A stretch of DNA of 64,000 bases from Anaerolineaceae bacterium. GTDB taxonomy: Bacteria > Chloroflexota > Anaerolineae > Anaerolineales > Anaerolineaceae. Of this stretch, positions 1-9,947 are shown one piece after another (within the stretch, counting starts at the first letter, position 1; each line of letters starts with the position of its first letter). The position numbers were made by a program, and so were the translations under genes. The notes under the pieces were generated by a model. That model did no database searches. It was not told the DNA's origin and saw only the letters and a list, made by a program, of their open reading frames with translations. Where the stretch lies: positions 372,001-436,000 of the forward strand of contig JAENZD010000001.1 in the NCBI GenBank assembly GCA_016841445.1, in the 5' to 3' direction.

Positions 1-3000
1 TTTGCCAATCACCGGCTTCCGGGTCCTCAACCACGATGACTGTCTGCCAACTCGTGGGGGTGGGTGTGACGGTGACTGTGACTGCGGGGTCCACTGTGTA
101 CTGGTCGATGACCGTTCCATCAGGCTTTTCCAGTGAGAGGTCCATCTGCACCAGATCAGAGCCCGGGTCCCAGCCCAGGGTGAACATGGCACTCGGTGTG
201 CCCGTTGGGATCGTGACCGTGTAGGGCGATCTAGCCTCAATGTCCGAATCCCCGCTCATCGAGCTGGCGCTGGAAGATCCACCAGCTTCGTCGATCAGCA
301 GGTAGTCTCCGCTGCCAAGGATGAAGTCAAACCCGCTGTCGAACCCATAGTACATGCCGAAGTCATAACCCAGCAGGGAATATGCGCCCGTTATCCCCCA
401 TTCGTAACTCGTGCAAGCATTGTTGGTGCAGAACTCACCAAATGCAAGGGTGAGCTCAAAAAGTGTCATGTCTGTAGGGGGTATGACAACAAAAGCCGTA
501 TCTACGATCATGCCTGTCCCGATGTTGATACTCACTTTGAACCTTGCGGCGATATGCACGTCATCATTGTCAGGCAGCCAATTATATTTATGCTGCCACC
601 CCTGTCCCTGCCAGATATGTGCCCGCAGGCTTCCAAAGATCAGCTCATTGCCAGTACACCGTTTGCCGGACCAGTCCACTATATCGAAACCCTTGTCGTA
701 AGGTACGCAAGCTTGTACATCGAATCCAAGGTCCAGGGGTACCCATGCCACCCAGAAGTGACCGTCCACGCCCACCCCGTAGCCCCCCACAACCTTCAGC
801 CCGGCTTGCAGCTGCATGTCGAACAGACCGCGGGTGTCGATGGTTACCGTGCCCTTCACGAATAAATTCGAGGAGAGCGAATCAGGTGACATGCCGCGGA
901 TACCCACCGACATCGTAACTGTCGTGTAGCCCGGCTGCGGGCCTTGTTCGGGTGAAAGGCTGATTCTTCCCTCGATTAAACTCATGAACAGTCCGCTGTT
1001 GCCCAGGGGTAAAGCGGTTTGGTCACCTGTGTAAAAAATGAATCCCATCTCCCGCAACGAGTTCTCGCACAGCGTGAAGCTGACTTCAATCTGCGGTCCC
1101 CCGCTTGTCGATTCAGCGTTTGGTACGGACAGGGTGGCAGAACCTTCGACCACAGTTGTAATCTGCCCTGTTCCGTCTAGGATCTTCTCAGGGTTAAGCG
1201 GGTCCCGTGGCGGCGGACACACACCCTGATACGTTTTGATGGTGGCACCAAATGCTTCATAGCTAAAGCCGTGGCTCTCGTCCTCACGCAGTTGCGACAT
1301 GGGGTGATCCCGGCTGTAGATCTCGACGCCTTGCGGCGTGTTGATCATGACTGTGCCGGCCTGGTCCTGGATGATCAAGTCCGGCATGCGGTACCCTCGG
1401 TCTACTTGCTTGCTCGGAGTCATGGTATCTGCCTCGCCGCGCAGGTCAAAGCAGGTTGATGCTGTACCGCAGTACAGTGGCACGCTGGAGTCTTCCTCAT
1501 CCATAACCGACTTACCCGGGTTCAGGATCAGCGCCTGGACTGGGACTTGCGTTCCTCCCGTGTTGTCTGGCTGCTTCAGTGTGGCGTCGGTCAGGCGGAT
1601 ATGTAAGAATTCGGGGATCGCCTGCGGAAAACCCGGATAAATATCAGCGGGATTGTACTCCAGCGAATAAGCATCAATAGAAGTAGGGTCGACGATCAGC
1701 GTGCCCACGTTGAACACCCCCGGGCTGTTCGCAAGGGTCGACTCGCCTGCCAGGTCCTGCCCGCCGCAGGCTGTGATCGACCATTGAGCGTTGAAATTAA
1801 AGGTTGTTGGATTGGGGCTGGGGCTCTGCGTCGGTTCGATGGTCCGCTGCAGCGGTCCCTCTGCCCGCATTAACGCATTGGATAATTCGATGGTGTAAGT
1901 CCAGTTGCCATCGAGGAGCGGATTCTTGACAAGGAGATAGGGGTCAGCTCCAAAGCCGCTGATCACGCCGGTTCCGTTATTCACCTCGAACTGGCCGCGC
2001 AGCACGGGCAGGGTTATCGGCGGCCCCTCGTTGAAACGGGCCATGATCAGGCGCACATCCGGCGTGGTATGGATCACGTCATTCACGATCGAAAACTGCC
2101 CCCCTTTCACTGCCACCCAATTGTCGTCATCGCTAACGTATCCGATAAGTGCCATAACCATTTGCCCCCCGCCGCCCTGGTCTATGGTGGTGCATGTGCC
2201 GTCGCCGCAGGAGTCCGTGAAGCCCAACGGGCTGTAGACGCGCACGTTGCCGTTCTGGTAGAGCAGGTCACTCGGTATCGAAGATGGCGGCGTTTGAAGC
2301 TCGACGCACACGCCGTCCACCGGATATTTGATCACTTCAGCGGTGTTCTGGCAAGTCAACACCTCAGCGTTCAGAGTAGGACCTGGGGGGGAAAACTCCC
2401 CATCGTTGATCGCCGCCAGGAGCCAGGTTCCCGCCTGCCCGGTGGGAACTACCATCTCGATCTCCCAGGCGTCAGGACCTTCTGTAAGCTGTATGCCCGG
2501 CAGATTGCGGCTCCCGTATTTAAGTCCAGGGGGAAAGAGCTGCAGGTTAAACATTTCCGCGGGCAGTTCACCGTAGGGTACCTTGATCTCAACCGTGGTT
2601 GAGGCTGAAAGGTCAAGCTCCTGTCCAACGATAAAGCCGCTGTCCAGAGGCATGGGTATCGTCGTGGGGGTTTCCACCACAATCACCGGAGAAGCCGAAG
2701 CTTCAGTAGATTGCAGGTGGTATTGGCGGTTATCGTCCGCCAATTCAGTAGCAAAGGTGTCTTCCAGCACGAGCAGGCGCAGGTCCGTGGGCAGCGACTG
2801 GTAACCATTGGTGACCACGTACTCGGACTTGAATTCAACGACTTCGCCCACTTTTTCTGCATTATTAGAGATCAGATCATCCAGATCGGGGTCCGTGGGT
2901 ACCACCTGGGTCAGCTGCAGCCTCGTTTGGGGTGGCTTTCCGCCTCGCACCCCTCGAGCTGCCATGAGCAGCCATCCGCTTGTTGTCGGCGGAACGTACT

Positions 3001-4744
3001 CGTGATGCTGATCTTCATAGGCGTCTCCGGGGTATCCCGAGGGCACCTTGATCGTGCGAAAATCGTTCGCCGACAGTTGGGGCGATGTGTACTCGATCAG
3101 CAAACCGATCCCTGGTTCACCTACGGTCGGTTTGCTGGGGTTTGCCAGCACGTCGTCCAGAATACCCATGGAGGTTTTTGGGAAGCAGTTCAGGTAGAAG
3201 TTGATTTGATCTTGGCCCAGTGGTTGATCATCCAGGTGGTGACCATCGAACTCTGATACCAGGGCAAAGCCATAGTTTGAAGCGGGATTCTGGTACCACC
3301 CCTGAACATCACTGGTCACATCCCATTGGGCCACGGGGCGTTTGGCGGGATCAAATTCGCTGGAGAAAACGTAGGGTATCTGCGCCCGGTCGGTTTCCGT
3401 TGGTTCATGTGCGATGACTGTCGTGATCGGCACGGTGGTGAGCCCGTCCAGGTAGCTCCAATCCTGCGTCACGCGGTATACCAGCGTGTCTTCATAGAAC
3501 CCACTCGTTGACCAGACCGCTGTTAATTTGCTGGGTTCGGGCGCGGCGACCAATGTCGCCTGGTCAGCCACAGCACCATCGGGCAAGTTGGGTAGTTTGA
3601 ACTTGACATAGCCGCGATCAGACCATCTATTCTCTACGAAAACAGTTGGGCCAAGGTGTTGGTCATGGAATCCGACACAGGCGTATTCATTAATCACCCC
3701 GGCGTTCGGATCCAGCGGGTCATACGGATAGGCGATCGTGGCGACTTCCATGGGCCGCAGCACCTGCATGGTCGGGTCGAGCACAGCCGGATAATTACGC
3801 TCGGGGGCCAGCCACCAATCCAATGGGGTTTGTACCAAAAGGGTCAAGCCGTTGCTCTGGGGCAAGACGCGGTAGCGGCCACCAGTGGCAGCGGTTGGAT
3901 CATTCTCCTCGTACGCCTGCGGCGGCAGGAGTGTCAGCAGGGTGGTTCCGTCCGACCCCTGGAGCTGCAAAGCGCCGTGGGTCGTGAATTCACCCGTTTG
4001 GACCTTCCCGTCCGCCAAGAGTAACACATTGCCTGGCAGGCTCAGATCAACGCGCAGGCTAAGCCATTCACCCTCGCCCACCGATTTGGGTGGATTGGCG
4101 AGGACCAGCTCCTGCTCCAGGCTATCTGAAGCACTCCTGAACTGCTCCACCAGCGTGGGATCGCTCCAGGCGTTTGCATAGCGCAGCAGGCTGTCCTGCG
4201 CCTCGACCTGGACCTCACTTCCCGGTTGGGGTATGGCCAGCGGCCAGATACCATCCACATCGTCATTAATTTCAAGGGCTGCAGGCTGCCAGAAAAAGCG
4301 ATAGCCGCCGCTTTCGATCTGGAAGGTGGTGTTGTTGTTGGCAAAAGCACTTCGCAGGGTGTTGTGGGCAACCTGCCAGCCGCCTTCTACTTCAGCGAAG
4401 GCAGGTTCGATGGGCTGCCAGTTGCCATTCGAATCCTGGTAGTTGAGCGGGTCAGTACCGACAAATGCCAGGTATCGTTCGTCCCCCATATCGTAGTGGC
4501 TGGCGTACGCGCTGCGTAATTCGACAATCTCCGGCATGCCGTTAAGTATGCTGGCAGTTTGCGCGCGAGTGAGTTGAGCGTGGAAAGTGACTGCGAGGCT
4601 GATCAGACCCACTAGGGCGATCAATTTGGTTACCACCGGAAGCAATCTTCTCAGCTGAGACCAAAATCTTGCTGAATTCAAAAAAACCGGCATATAAAGA
4701 CTGCGGGAATGTTTCCTTTGTCGGGAGATACATCGGGAAGTCAT
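1..4744 (-). CDS. giant secreted protein with DNRLRE-like region, partial (runs off left edge)
   Basis: The minus frame starting with ATG at 4744 stays open to base 1, about 1,580 codons without a stop; the C-terminus lies outside the window. A purine-rich Shine-Dalgarno stretch (GGGGAAGAG) precedes the ATG; a second Met is at residue 18. Residues ~36-55 form one hydrophobic segment after an Arg-rich start, followed by LTRAQ, so a long signal peptide is likely. Around residues 330-480 the sequence (RGYVKFKLPNLPDGAVAD and flanks) resembles DNRLRE domains found in bacterial surface and RHS-type proteins. The rest is Gly/Asp/Thr-rich beta-type sequence with scattered cysteines, as in extracellular multidomain proteins, and Pro-Thr-rich stretches appear near residue 1560. 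No enzymatic motif was recognised. Function unknown; cell-surface or secreted location is inferred. Confidence 0.8.
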   Translation of the reverse strand, partial: MTSRCISRQRKHSRSLYMPVFLNSARFWSQLRRLLPVVTKLIALVGLISLAVTFHAQLTRAQTASILNGMPEIVELRSAYASHYDMGDERYLAFVGTDPLNYQDSNGNWQPIEPAFAEVEGGWQVAHNTLRSAFANNNTTFQIESGGYRFFWQPAALEINDDVDGIWPLAIPQPGSEVQVEAQDSLLRYANAWSDPTLVEQFRSASDSLEQELVLANPPKSVGEGEWLSLRVDLSLPGNVLLLADGKVQTGEFTTHGALQLQGSDGTTLLTLLPPQAYEENDPTAATGGRYRVLPQSNGLTLLVQTPLDWWLAPERNYPAVLDPTMQVLRPMEVATIAYPYDPLDPNAGVINEYACVGFHDQHLGPTVFVENRWSDRGYVKFKLPNLPDGAVADQATLVAAPEPSKLTAVWSTSGFYEDTLVYRVTQDWSYLDGLTTVPITTVIAHEPTETDRAQIPYVFSSEFDPAKRPVAQWDVTSDVQGWYQNPASNYGFALVSEFDGHHLDDQPLGQDQINFYLNCFPKTSMGILDDVLANPSKPTVGEPGIGLLIEYTSPQLSANDFRTIKVPSGYPGDAYEDQHHEYVPPTTSGWLLMAARGVRGGKPPQTRLQLTQVVPTDPDLDDLISNNAEKVGEVVEFKSEYVVTNGYQSLPTDLRLLVLEDTFATELADDNRQYHLQSTEASASPVIVVETPTTIPMPLDSGFIVGQELDLSASTTVEIKVPYGELPAEMFNLQLFPPGLKYGSRNLPGIQLTEGPDAWEIEMVVPTGQAGTWLLAAINDGEFSPPGPTLNAEVLTCQNTAEVIKYPVDGVCVELQTPPSSIPSDLLYQNGNVRVYSPLGFTDSCGDGTCTTIDQGGGGQMVMALIGYVSDDDNWVAVKGGQFSIVNDVIHTTPDVRLIMARFNEGPPITLPVLRGQFEVNNGTGVISGFGADPYLLVKNPLLDGNWTYTIELSNALMRAEGPLQRTIEPTQSPSPNPTTFNFNAQWSITACGGQDLAGESTLANSPGVFNVGTLIVDPTSIDAYSLEYNPADIYPGFPQAIPEFLHIRLTDATLKQPDNTGGTQVPVQALILNPGKSVMDEEDSSVPLYCGTASTCFDLRGEADTMTPSKQVDRGYRMPDLIIQDQAGTVMINTPQGVEIYSRDHPMSQLREDESHGFSYEAFGATIKTYQGVCPPPRDPLNPEKILDGTGQITTVVEGSATLSVPNAESTSGGPQIEVSFTLCENSLREMGFIFYTGDQTALPLGNSGLFMSLIEGRISLSPEQGPQPGYTTVTMSVGIRGMSPDSLSSNLFVKGTVTIDTRGLFDMQLQAGLKVVGGYGVGVDGHFWVAWVPLDLGFDVQACVPYDKGFDIVDWSGKRCTGNELIFGSLRAHIWQGQGWQHKYNWLPDNDDVHIAARFKVSINIGTGMIVDTAFVVIPPTDMTLFELTLAFGEFCTNNACTSYEWGITGAYSLLGYDFGMYYGFDSGFDFILGSGDYLLIDEAGGSSSASSMSGDSDIEARSPYTVTIPTGTPSAMFTLGWDPGSDLVQMDLSLEKPDGTVIDQYTVDPAVTVTVTPTPTSWQTVIVVEDPEAGDWQ

Positions 4745-5087
4745 CTCTTCCCCTCTCTCCTCAATGATCTGAGGGATAAGCAAAATGGAAATTTTCAGGT
4801 TTTGGGTTCAAAACATACTGTAATCAGACAAGCAACCCGTATTATGATGATAACTTCGAAGATGGGTGTATGAATATTATATCATAATTAGCGTGAATAT
4901 TGAAAAATATTTTTGTAATGTGTTTCTGATAAGATATTCCACGCGGCAATTTAATAAATAGCTCGCAAATTAATTCATGGAATGCGAAAAGCCAAGATAC
5001 CCTTAAGTGATCAAGAAATAAATATTTCGTAAAAATTATAGCGTTTCATTTATGAAATTTCATTACCTTTTTCAATCCAACCTTGGC
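4745..5087. other. AT-rich intergenic region
   Basis: This region separates the minus-strand secreted-protein gene from the glycosyltransferase cluster. A TATAAT-like hexamer on the minus strand (4876-4881) with a weak TTCAAT 17 bp upstream could drive the secreted-protein gene, about 130 bp from its start. Nothing else is recognisable before the comM relic that begins near 5088. Confidence 0.35.
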
Positions 5088-5279
5088 ATGATACTTAACC
5101 CGTTCCTGAACCTGCTTTTCCACGATGGAGACGTACTACCAGAAGCGAATCTCGAGACCCTTGATGGACCGGGGCGATATCCACATGCAGGTGACTGCAC
5201 CTGGGAAATTTCAGTTATTAATGCTTTTTCGTGCGAATGCGGATCTGGCTATGTCGGAGGTCATCACCCTGGCTGTTTA
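5088..5279 (+). pseudogene. comM/yifB (Mg-chelatase-like ATPase) fragment, internally deleted
   Basis: Reading from about 5126 in the TGC TTT TCC frame gives a peptide containing YYQKRISRPLMDRGDIHMQV. This matches the RYQKRISGPLLDRIDIHxEV block of ComM/YifB ATPases. It is followed after a short gap by RANADLAMSEV, which resembles the later CNAEMxPAEV block, so the segment between the two appears deleted. There is no start codon and no ATPase core. The overlapping open frame at 5052-5324 (90 aa) is therefore not treated as a gene. A similar fragment lies on the other side of the glycosyltransferase cluster at 9679-9862. Confidence 0.75.
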
Positions 5280-5319
5280 ATTTCGTTTATTCTTTGTCCC
5301 ACTATCTCATCAGTTATCC

Positions 5320-5325
5320 TATAAT
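5320..5325 (+). promoter_or_regulatory. candidate -10 element upstream of glycosyltransferase cluster
   Basis: A perfect TATAAT lies 37 bp before the ATG at 5362. No convincing -35 is seen at 16-18 bp; TTGTCC sits about 20 bp upstream. Only the -10 is supported. Confidence 0.35.
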
Positions 5326-5361
5326 TAAGTATGATGTCCTTGACTAAGTCATTATCAAACC

Positions 5362-7122
5362 ATGAAATCAGTTAATTCCATGGATCTCTTAAATCGGATG
5401 AACCACATTTTGGATGATTTTTATCCTTCTTGTTGGTCGGATATTTCTCAAATCCTAAATAAAATCGAGTGCATTAATTTCCCCTCTCAGAAAAATGATA
5501 ACCAGAACGACCTGGCGAAATATGCAAAAGGGACAGCATTTATCACTTTTGGAATTGGCATTGACGGGGTGTCAATCGAAATATCCAAATACGCCAAAAT
5601 ATTAGAAGAGATTTATGAGCTTTTCCCTGAATCCACTTTGCATATGATTGCTGGGAATTTTCAACCAGAGGCTTCGTCGATACTCAGAAATAACTGGGAA
5701 AAAGTCCAGATAGATGGCATTAATGGGTGGGATAAATGGGAAGAGGGTAAATGGTTTCGAGAGCTTTTTAAAAAGGAGATCATATCTCATAGCCAGGAAT
5801 CAAGAGATCTGGCTAAGGAAATATTTAGGCAAGCTATTTCTATTGCTAAACGCTTAGGCGAGTACCTGATTGATCGACAAATAACCTTATTAATTCCTGT
5901 CAATATTGCCTCGAACCCAGGGAACATGGCATTAACCCTGGGTGTGGTTCTTGTATCTGAACTATTAGGAATTTCTGTTCTGAATTCAAATCACGATTTT
6001 TATTGGGAATCCGGAAAATCAGCCGAAGAGCGAAAATCTGGCGAGAAGATTGGCCCACGCGACCACTTCTTTCGAAACAGTAATCACAGGAGATTCTTTT
6101 TACTGTTTCAATCTCTATATCCTTGGAATGGTAAGCGTTGGTTTCAGGTCAACATCAACAAACGCCAATCTCGAAGGTTGATCAGGCGTGCAGGTGTACC
6201 TAAAGAGAAAGTTCATGAAATTTCAACGGCTGTTAATGATCATTTTTTTGAAACTTACTCTACTGAAGATATCAAATATGCCAGGCGCAGAATGGCTTTC
6301 GTTTTGTCAGATGGGGATGCCCTTTTACGATCAATATCAGTTTCCCAGCACTTAAGAAGTCTGGGAGATTGGATGGCAGACCAGAAACCGATAATGATTG
6401 GATCTGAATCAGGCTTATTGGTTGATCCAGAATCTGATAATTTGCTCATTCTACTGCAGCCGACCCGGATCGTCGCACGGAAAAGAATAGAACGTAATAT
6501 TGCCTTGATCAGGGCACTAATGCAAAGAAGTGCATTAGGGAAAGCGTTTAGAAAAGACACCGAGAGACAGCTGCTCTTACATATCACTGGACCAACCCCC
6601 AAAGAGCATCAAGAGGATCTGGAGAAAATATTATTTGCATATAGAAGAATGGTTGAAAAGCTGCCGAAAGATATTTCTCAAAGAATCTTTGTGGCTTTTT
6701 CGGTGGGACAGGAAGATCATCCAACATTTAAAGAACAAAACTTCAGTCCCATGACGATTGAATCGATTTATCGAATGGCGAATGCCGTTATGTTTCCAAG
6801 CGAAACAGAAGGGCGCGGCTTACCGATTATAGAGGCGAGTGCCATCGGTATCCCGATCATTTGCAGCAGGTATTATCCAAAAGAAGTTTTTAATGATGTG
6901 ATTGGTAAGGGACTTCCTGATGAATTGCAAATTCACTATACATTATTTCCTGATGGTGTATTTCCGCGGTATTTCTTGAAAAAGGTATCAAGAATACTAC
7001 TGTCTTCGAAAGAAAAATTACCATCCATTGCCCATAATCGAGCGGCTGTTGAGGTTCGATACAGCCAACAAGCCTTAAAGAAAAAGTTTGAATCTCTGTT
7101 GGCACAAATGTCAAAATTATAA
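5362..7122 (+). CDS. glycosyltransferase family 4-like protein
   Basis: A 586-aa protein with no signal peptide or membrane helix, probably a cytosolic or peripheral glycosyltransferase. After a ~50-residue N-terminal extension, FGIGIDGVSIEISKYAKIL resembles the N-terminal Rossmann motif of GT-B enzymes. LLQPTRIVARKRIERN (around residue 370) and ETEGRGLPIIEASAIGIPII (around residue 480) match the GT4 C-terminal nucleotide-sugar domain, including the E-x7-E region. The same N-terminal signature (DGVSLETAKWAEVLED) recurs in the third gene of the cluster, so the two are distant paralogues; this one carries insertions making it longer than the usual 350-430 aa. No clear Shine-Dalgarno precedes the ATG at 5362; the Met codon at 5380 is an alternative. 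Only 12 bp separate it from the next gene, implying an operon. Acceptor and donor are unknown. Confidence 0.8.
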   Translation: MKSVNSMDLLNRMNHILDDFYPSCWSDISQILNKIECINFPSQKNDNQNDLAKYAKGTAFITFGIGIDGVSIEISKYAKILEEIYELFPESTLHMIAGNFQPEASSILRNNWEKVQIDGINGWDKWEEGKWFRELFKKEIISHSQESRDLAKEIFRQAISIAKRLGEYLIDRQITLLIPVNIASNPGNMALTLGVVLVSELLGISVLNSNHDFYWESGKSAEERKSGEKIGPRDHFFRNSNHRRFFLLFQSLYPWNGKRWFQVNINKRQSRRLIRRAGVPKEKVHEISTAVNDHFFETYSTEDIKYARRRMAFVLSDGDALLRSISVSQHLRSLGDWMADQKPIMIGSESGLLVDPESDNLLILLQPTRIVARKRIERNIALIRALMQRSALGKAFRKDTERQLLLHITGPTPKEHQEDLEKILFAYRRMVEKLPKDISQRIFVAFSVGQEDHPTFKEQNFSPMTIESIYRMANAVMFPSETEGRGLPIIEASAIGIPIICSRYYPKEVFNDVIGKGLPDELQIHYTLFPDGVFPRYFLKKVSRILLSSKEKLPSIAHNRAAVEVRYSQQALKKKFESLLAQMSKL

Positions 7123-7134
7123 AAAGGATTAACT

Positions 7135-8262
7135 ATGCGTGTTGGTTGTATTGAGGATACACATTTACACGGAGGCACACAGATATGGGTTACAGAAGCC
7201 ATCCGCGCTTTTATTAAACGTGGGCTGGAGGTTACGTTGATAGCTCCCAGTGATAGTTGGATGGTAGAACAGAATAGCCAAACTGAGGCTCGGATCGTAG
7301 ATTACGATTGGGATGAGATCGTCACAGAAAGTGCGCATTACAAGAAACTATGGACGGATGCATTAAGTGATTGTGATGTCGCAATCTGCACTGTGCACCC
7401 GCCACGAGAAGGATTTCATTGTTCTGTGTTTGCAGGACGCTGCATAAAAGAAGGAAAATTGAAGACACATCTGATCCCCAAGACAGGGACGATTGTGCCG
7501 TCATATTTACGAGAATTTTATGTACCGGAAGAAACCATCAATTCATCGGTCATTGCAATTGCAGATTTCACACGCCAATATCTGATTTCGAACTATCATA
7601 TTCCTGAACAGAAGGTTAAGCTGCTCTACCAGGGGACAGATTTGGAGAGGTTTCAACCCAGTTCAAACGGTAAAAAGGAGGCAATAAAACGATATCCTCT
7701 GCCAGAAACCGCTTCTCCGATACTTGGGTGCATTGGATCCATTGAACCTCGCAAGGGACACCTTGTTATGTTTGATGCCTTGCGGTCTCTGGTTTTAGGT
7801 GGTATGCCTGATATTCACTTGATGATTGTCGGTGATGGCCCTGATGAGTCCATGTTGAAAAGAGAAACAAAGAAGATGGGTCTGGAAAAACACATCTCCT
7901 TCTTTCCCTTCACGAAAGAACCGAATTATATCTTTGAAAGAGTTGATCTAACGGTTTTGCCCAGCCGTTACAAAGAAGGTCTTCCAAATGTCTTGTTGGA
8001 ATCGATGGCAATGAGTATACCTGTTGTTTCTTCTAATTTAGGGGGCGTACCGGAATTGGTGTTTGACGGTGAAACCGGTTTGATGGTTGAGCCTGGAAAC
8101 GTAGATGAACTTGCCTTTTCAATCAACAATATCTGGTCCGATCAAGAGATGTATCAGAGAATGAAATTAAATACACGGCGTTTGATTGAAAATAATTTCA
8201 ATAAAACTATTCAATTTGATAAGTATAAAGATCATTTATGCCATCTCGTTCATACAGGTTAA
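7135..8262 (+). CDS. glycosyltransferase family 4
   Basis: A 375-aa GT-B glycosyltransferase. The N-terminal HGGTQIWVTEAIRAF resembles the GGxxxxV loop of GT4 enzymes. The C-terminal half has the canonical series GCIGSIEPRKGH, LMIVGDGPDESML, VLPSRYKEGLPNVLLESMA and GVPELVFDGETGLMVEPG, so the donor-binding domain is intact with the EGLPNVLLE acid motif. AAGGA lies seven bases before the ATG. It starts 12 bp after the previous gene and is followed about 110 bp later by a third glycosyltransferase. The trio probably builds a surface polysaccharide or glycolipid; that role is inferred from family and clustering only. Confidence 0.88.
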   Translation: MRVGCIEDTHLHGGTQIWVTEAIRAFIKRGLEVTLIAPSDSWMVEQNSQTEARIVDYDWDEIVTESAHYKKLWTDALSDCDVAICTVHPPREGFHCSVFAGRCIKEGKLKTHLIPKTGTIVPSYLREFYVPEETINSSVIAIADFTRQYLISNYHIPEQKVKLLYQGTDLERFQPSSNGKKEAIKRYPLPETASPILGCIGSIEPRKGHLVMFDALRSLVLGGMPDIHLMIVGDGPDESMLKRETKKMGLEKHISFFPFTKEPNYIFERVDLTVLPSRYKEGLPNVLLESMAMSIPVVSSNLGGVPELVFDGETGLMVEPGNVDELAFSINNIWSDQEMYQRMKLNTRRLIENNFNKTIQFDKYKDHLCHLVHTG

Positions 8263-8371
8263 GATGAACTATTCAATCTAATTTCTTGGGATTTGGAAAC
8301 TTACGAATTGCCGATCGTTGAAATTAAATGACATTGCTGTACGTTAACGAAAAATAAAAAATAGGAGAAAA

Positions 8372-9652
8372 ATGGATAACCCTTTACAAAGGCCACTCAA
8401 TATCGGCTTTATTTCATTTCGGTTTCATGGCACGGATGGCGTTTCTTTAGAGACGGCCAAATGGGCAGAAGTATTGGAGGATATGGGGCATGAATGCTTT
8501 TATTTCTCCGGATTGTCTGATCGTCCTCCGGAGCGATCGATGGTCGTTGAAGAAGCCCATTTTCTTCATCCTGAAATACGTGAATACTATAATAAATTCT
8601 TCAATACCACCAAGAGAACAAAATCAGAAACTCGTTGGACACATGATAAGAGGGAATATTTTAAGAAGCATCTGTACAATTTCATTAATGAATTTTCGGT
8701 TGACCTGATCATCCCCCAAAATATATTATCCTTTCCGCAAAACATTGCTTTGTCCTTGGCTTTGACAGAATTAATTGCTGAAACCGGTATACCAACCATC
8801 GCGCACCATCATGACTTCACCTGGGAAAGAAAGCCGCTGCTTGTCAATTCGATTTGGGATTTTATCACGATGGCTCTGCCCCCAAACTTAAAATCGATTC
8901 AGCATGTGGTGATCAATACCTCGGCAGGTCATCAATTGGCGCGTAGGGTCGGCGTCGGATCGATTAATGTGCCTAATGTCATGGATTTTGAGAACCCACC
9001 ACCAAATGCAGATGCGTATTCTGCGGATTTGCGAGACGCTCTAGGCATAGAGAAGGATGAGCTTTTTATTTTGCAGCCCACACGTGTTGTTCAGCGAAAA
9101 GGTATTGAGCATGCCATAGAACTGGTCAGCCGTTTAGGTAGAAAAGCCTGTCTTGTTATTTCTCATGCTTCGGGAGATGATGGATATGAATATGAGAGCA
9201 GAGTAGCGGATTACGCAAAACTATTGGGAGTTAAGACAATTTTTTCTTCCGAATTGTTTGATGAACATCGTGGAACAACCAAAGACGGAAGGAAAATTTA
9301 CAGCCTGTCAGATGCCTATCCTCATGCAGATTTAGTAACTTATCCATCACTGATAGAGGGGTTTGGAAACGCATTCTTAGAAGCTATCTATTATATGAAA
9401 CCTATTGTAGTTAATAATTATGCAATTTTCGCAACAGATATCAAGCCTAAAGGTTTTAAAGTCATCGAGTTTGATGAGTATATCACGGAAAAAACCGTAC
9501 ATGATACATTGCGAATCCTTGATGATTTGTCTTATAGAGAAGAACTCTGTAACCTTAATTATTCCCTGGCACTGCGATATTTTTCTTATAAAGTGCTGAG
9601 GGAAAAATTGTTAGTGCTTTTTGCTAACGCTTTTGGTTCAAATGGAATGTGA
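8372..9652 (+). CDS. glycosyltransferase family 4-like protein
   Basis: A 426-aa protein with a good AGGAG 6-7 bases before ATG. The N-terminal half contains GFISFRFHGTDGVSLETAKW and IAHHHDFTWERKPL, the C-terminal half LQPTRVVQRKGIEHAIELV and YPSLIEGFGNAFLEAIYYMKPIV, matching GT-B/GT4 architecture with the E-G-F-G-N-A-F-L-E motif. It resembles the 5362 gene more than the 7135 gene: both have the DGVS signature and the NHDF/HHDF-W-E block. No membrane segment. It probably acts with its neighbours on the same glycan. Directly downstream lies another comM relic. Confidence 0.85.
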   Translation: MDNPLQRPLNIGFISFRFHGTDGVSLETAKWAEVLEDMGHECFYFSGLSDRPPERSMVVEEAHFLHPEIREYYNKFFNTTKRTKSETRWTHDKREYFKKHLYNFINEFSVDLIIPQNILSFPQNIALSLALTELIAETGIPTIAHHHDFTWERKPLLVNSIWDFITMALPPNLKSIQHVVINTSAGHQLARRVGVGSINVPNVMDFENPPPNADAYSADLRDALGIEKDELFILQPTRVVQRKGIEHAIELVSRLGRKACLVISHASGDDGYEYESRVADYAKLLGVKTIFSSELFDEHRGTTKDGRKIYSLSDAYPHADLVTYPSLIEGFGNAFLEAIYYMKPIVVNNYAIFATDIKPKGFKVIEFDEYITEKTVHDTLRILDDLSYREELCNLNYSLALRYFSYKVLREKLLVLFANAFGSNGM

Positions 9653-9678
9653 ATAGGTCTGAAATTCCAAAGAGGGAT

Positions 9679-9862
9679 ACTTGCCCTTGCGGCTAGTACG
9701 TTAACCCAGCGTGTCCCTGCACGTTTTAATCCACGATGGTCACGCGCTACCATAAGCGAATTTCGATGCCGCTGAGGACCGGATCGACATGCACATGCAG
9801 GTATCGAGGGAAGGGGTACCAGAAGGTAAGAAGAAACTATCCAGGAAACGCTCGGATAGGTA
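9679..9862 (+). pseudogene. comM/yifB middle fragment with stops and a frameshift
   Basis: In the frame starting ACT at 9679 the sequence encodes TCPCG, a stop, YVNPACPCTF, a stop, then STMVTRYHKRISMPL. This reproduces the ComM block CPCGYYxDPxxxCxCSxxMVTRYxKRISxPL. A frameshift after PL restores DRIDMHMQVSREGVPEGKKKLS, the continuation LLDRIDIHxEVPxVxYxKLS. At least two stops and one frameshift show it is decayed. It aligns with the relics at 5088-5279 and 19032-19130. The minus-strand open frame at 9586-9888 is a shadow. Confidence 0.85.
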
Positions 9863-9947
9863 GGGGAGTGTGAAGGCGCTTTAGTCATGTCCCAAACTGG
9901 ATTTGATTTAGCAATAATTTCATACTTGAAAAGAATCCAAATTTTCC

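Noticed and set aside
36-4519. Many plus-strand open frames of 60-181 codons
   Set aside because: They lie opposite a single uninterrupted minus-strand frame of ~1,580 codons that reads as a sensible secreted protein; the plus frames have no recognisable motifs.
5052-5324. 90-aa plus-strand open frame as a gene
   Set aside because: It overlaps the comM relic in a different frame and shows no ribosome site.
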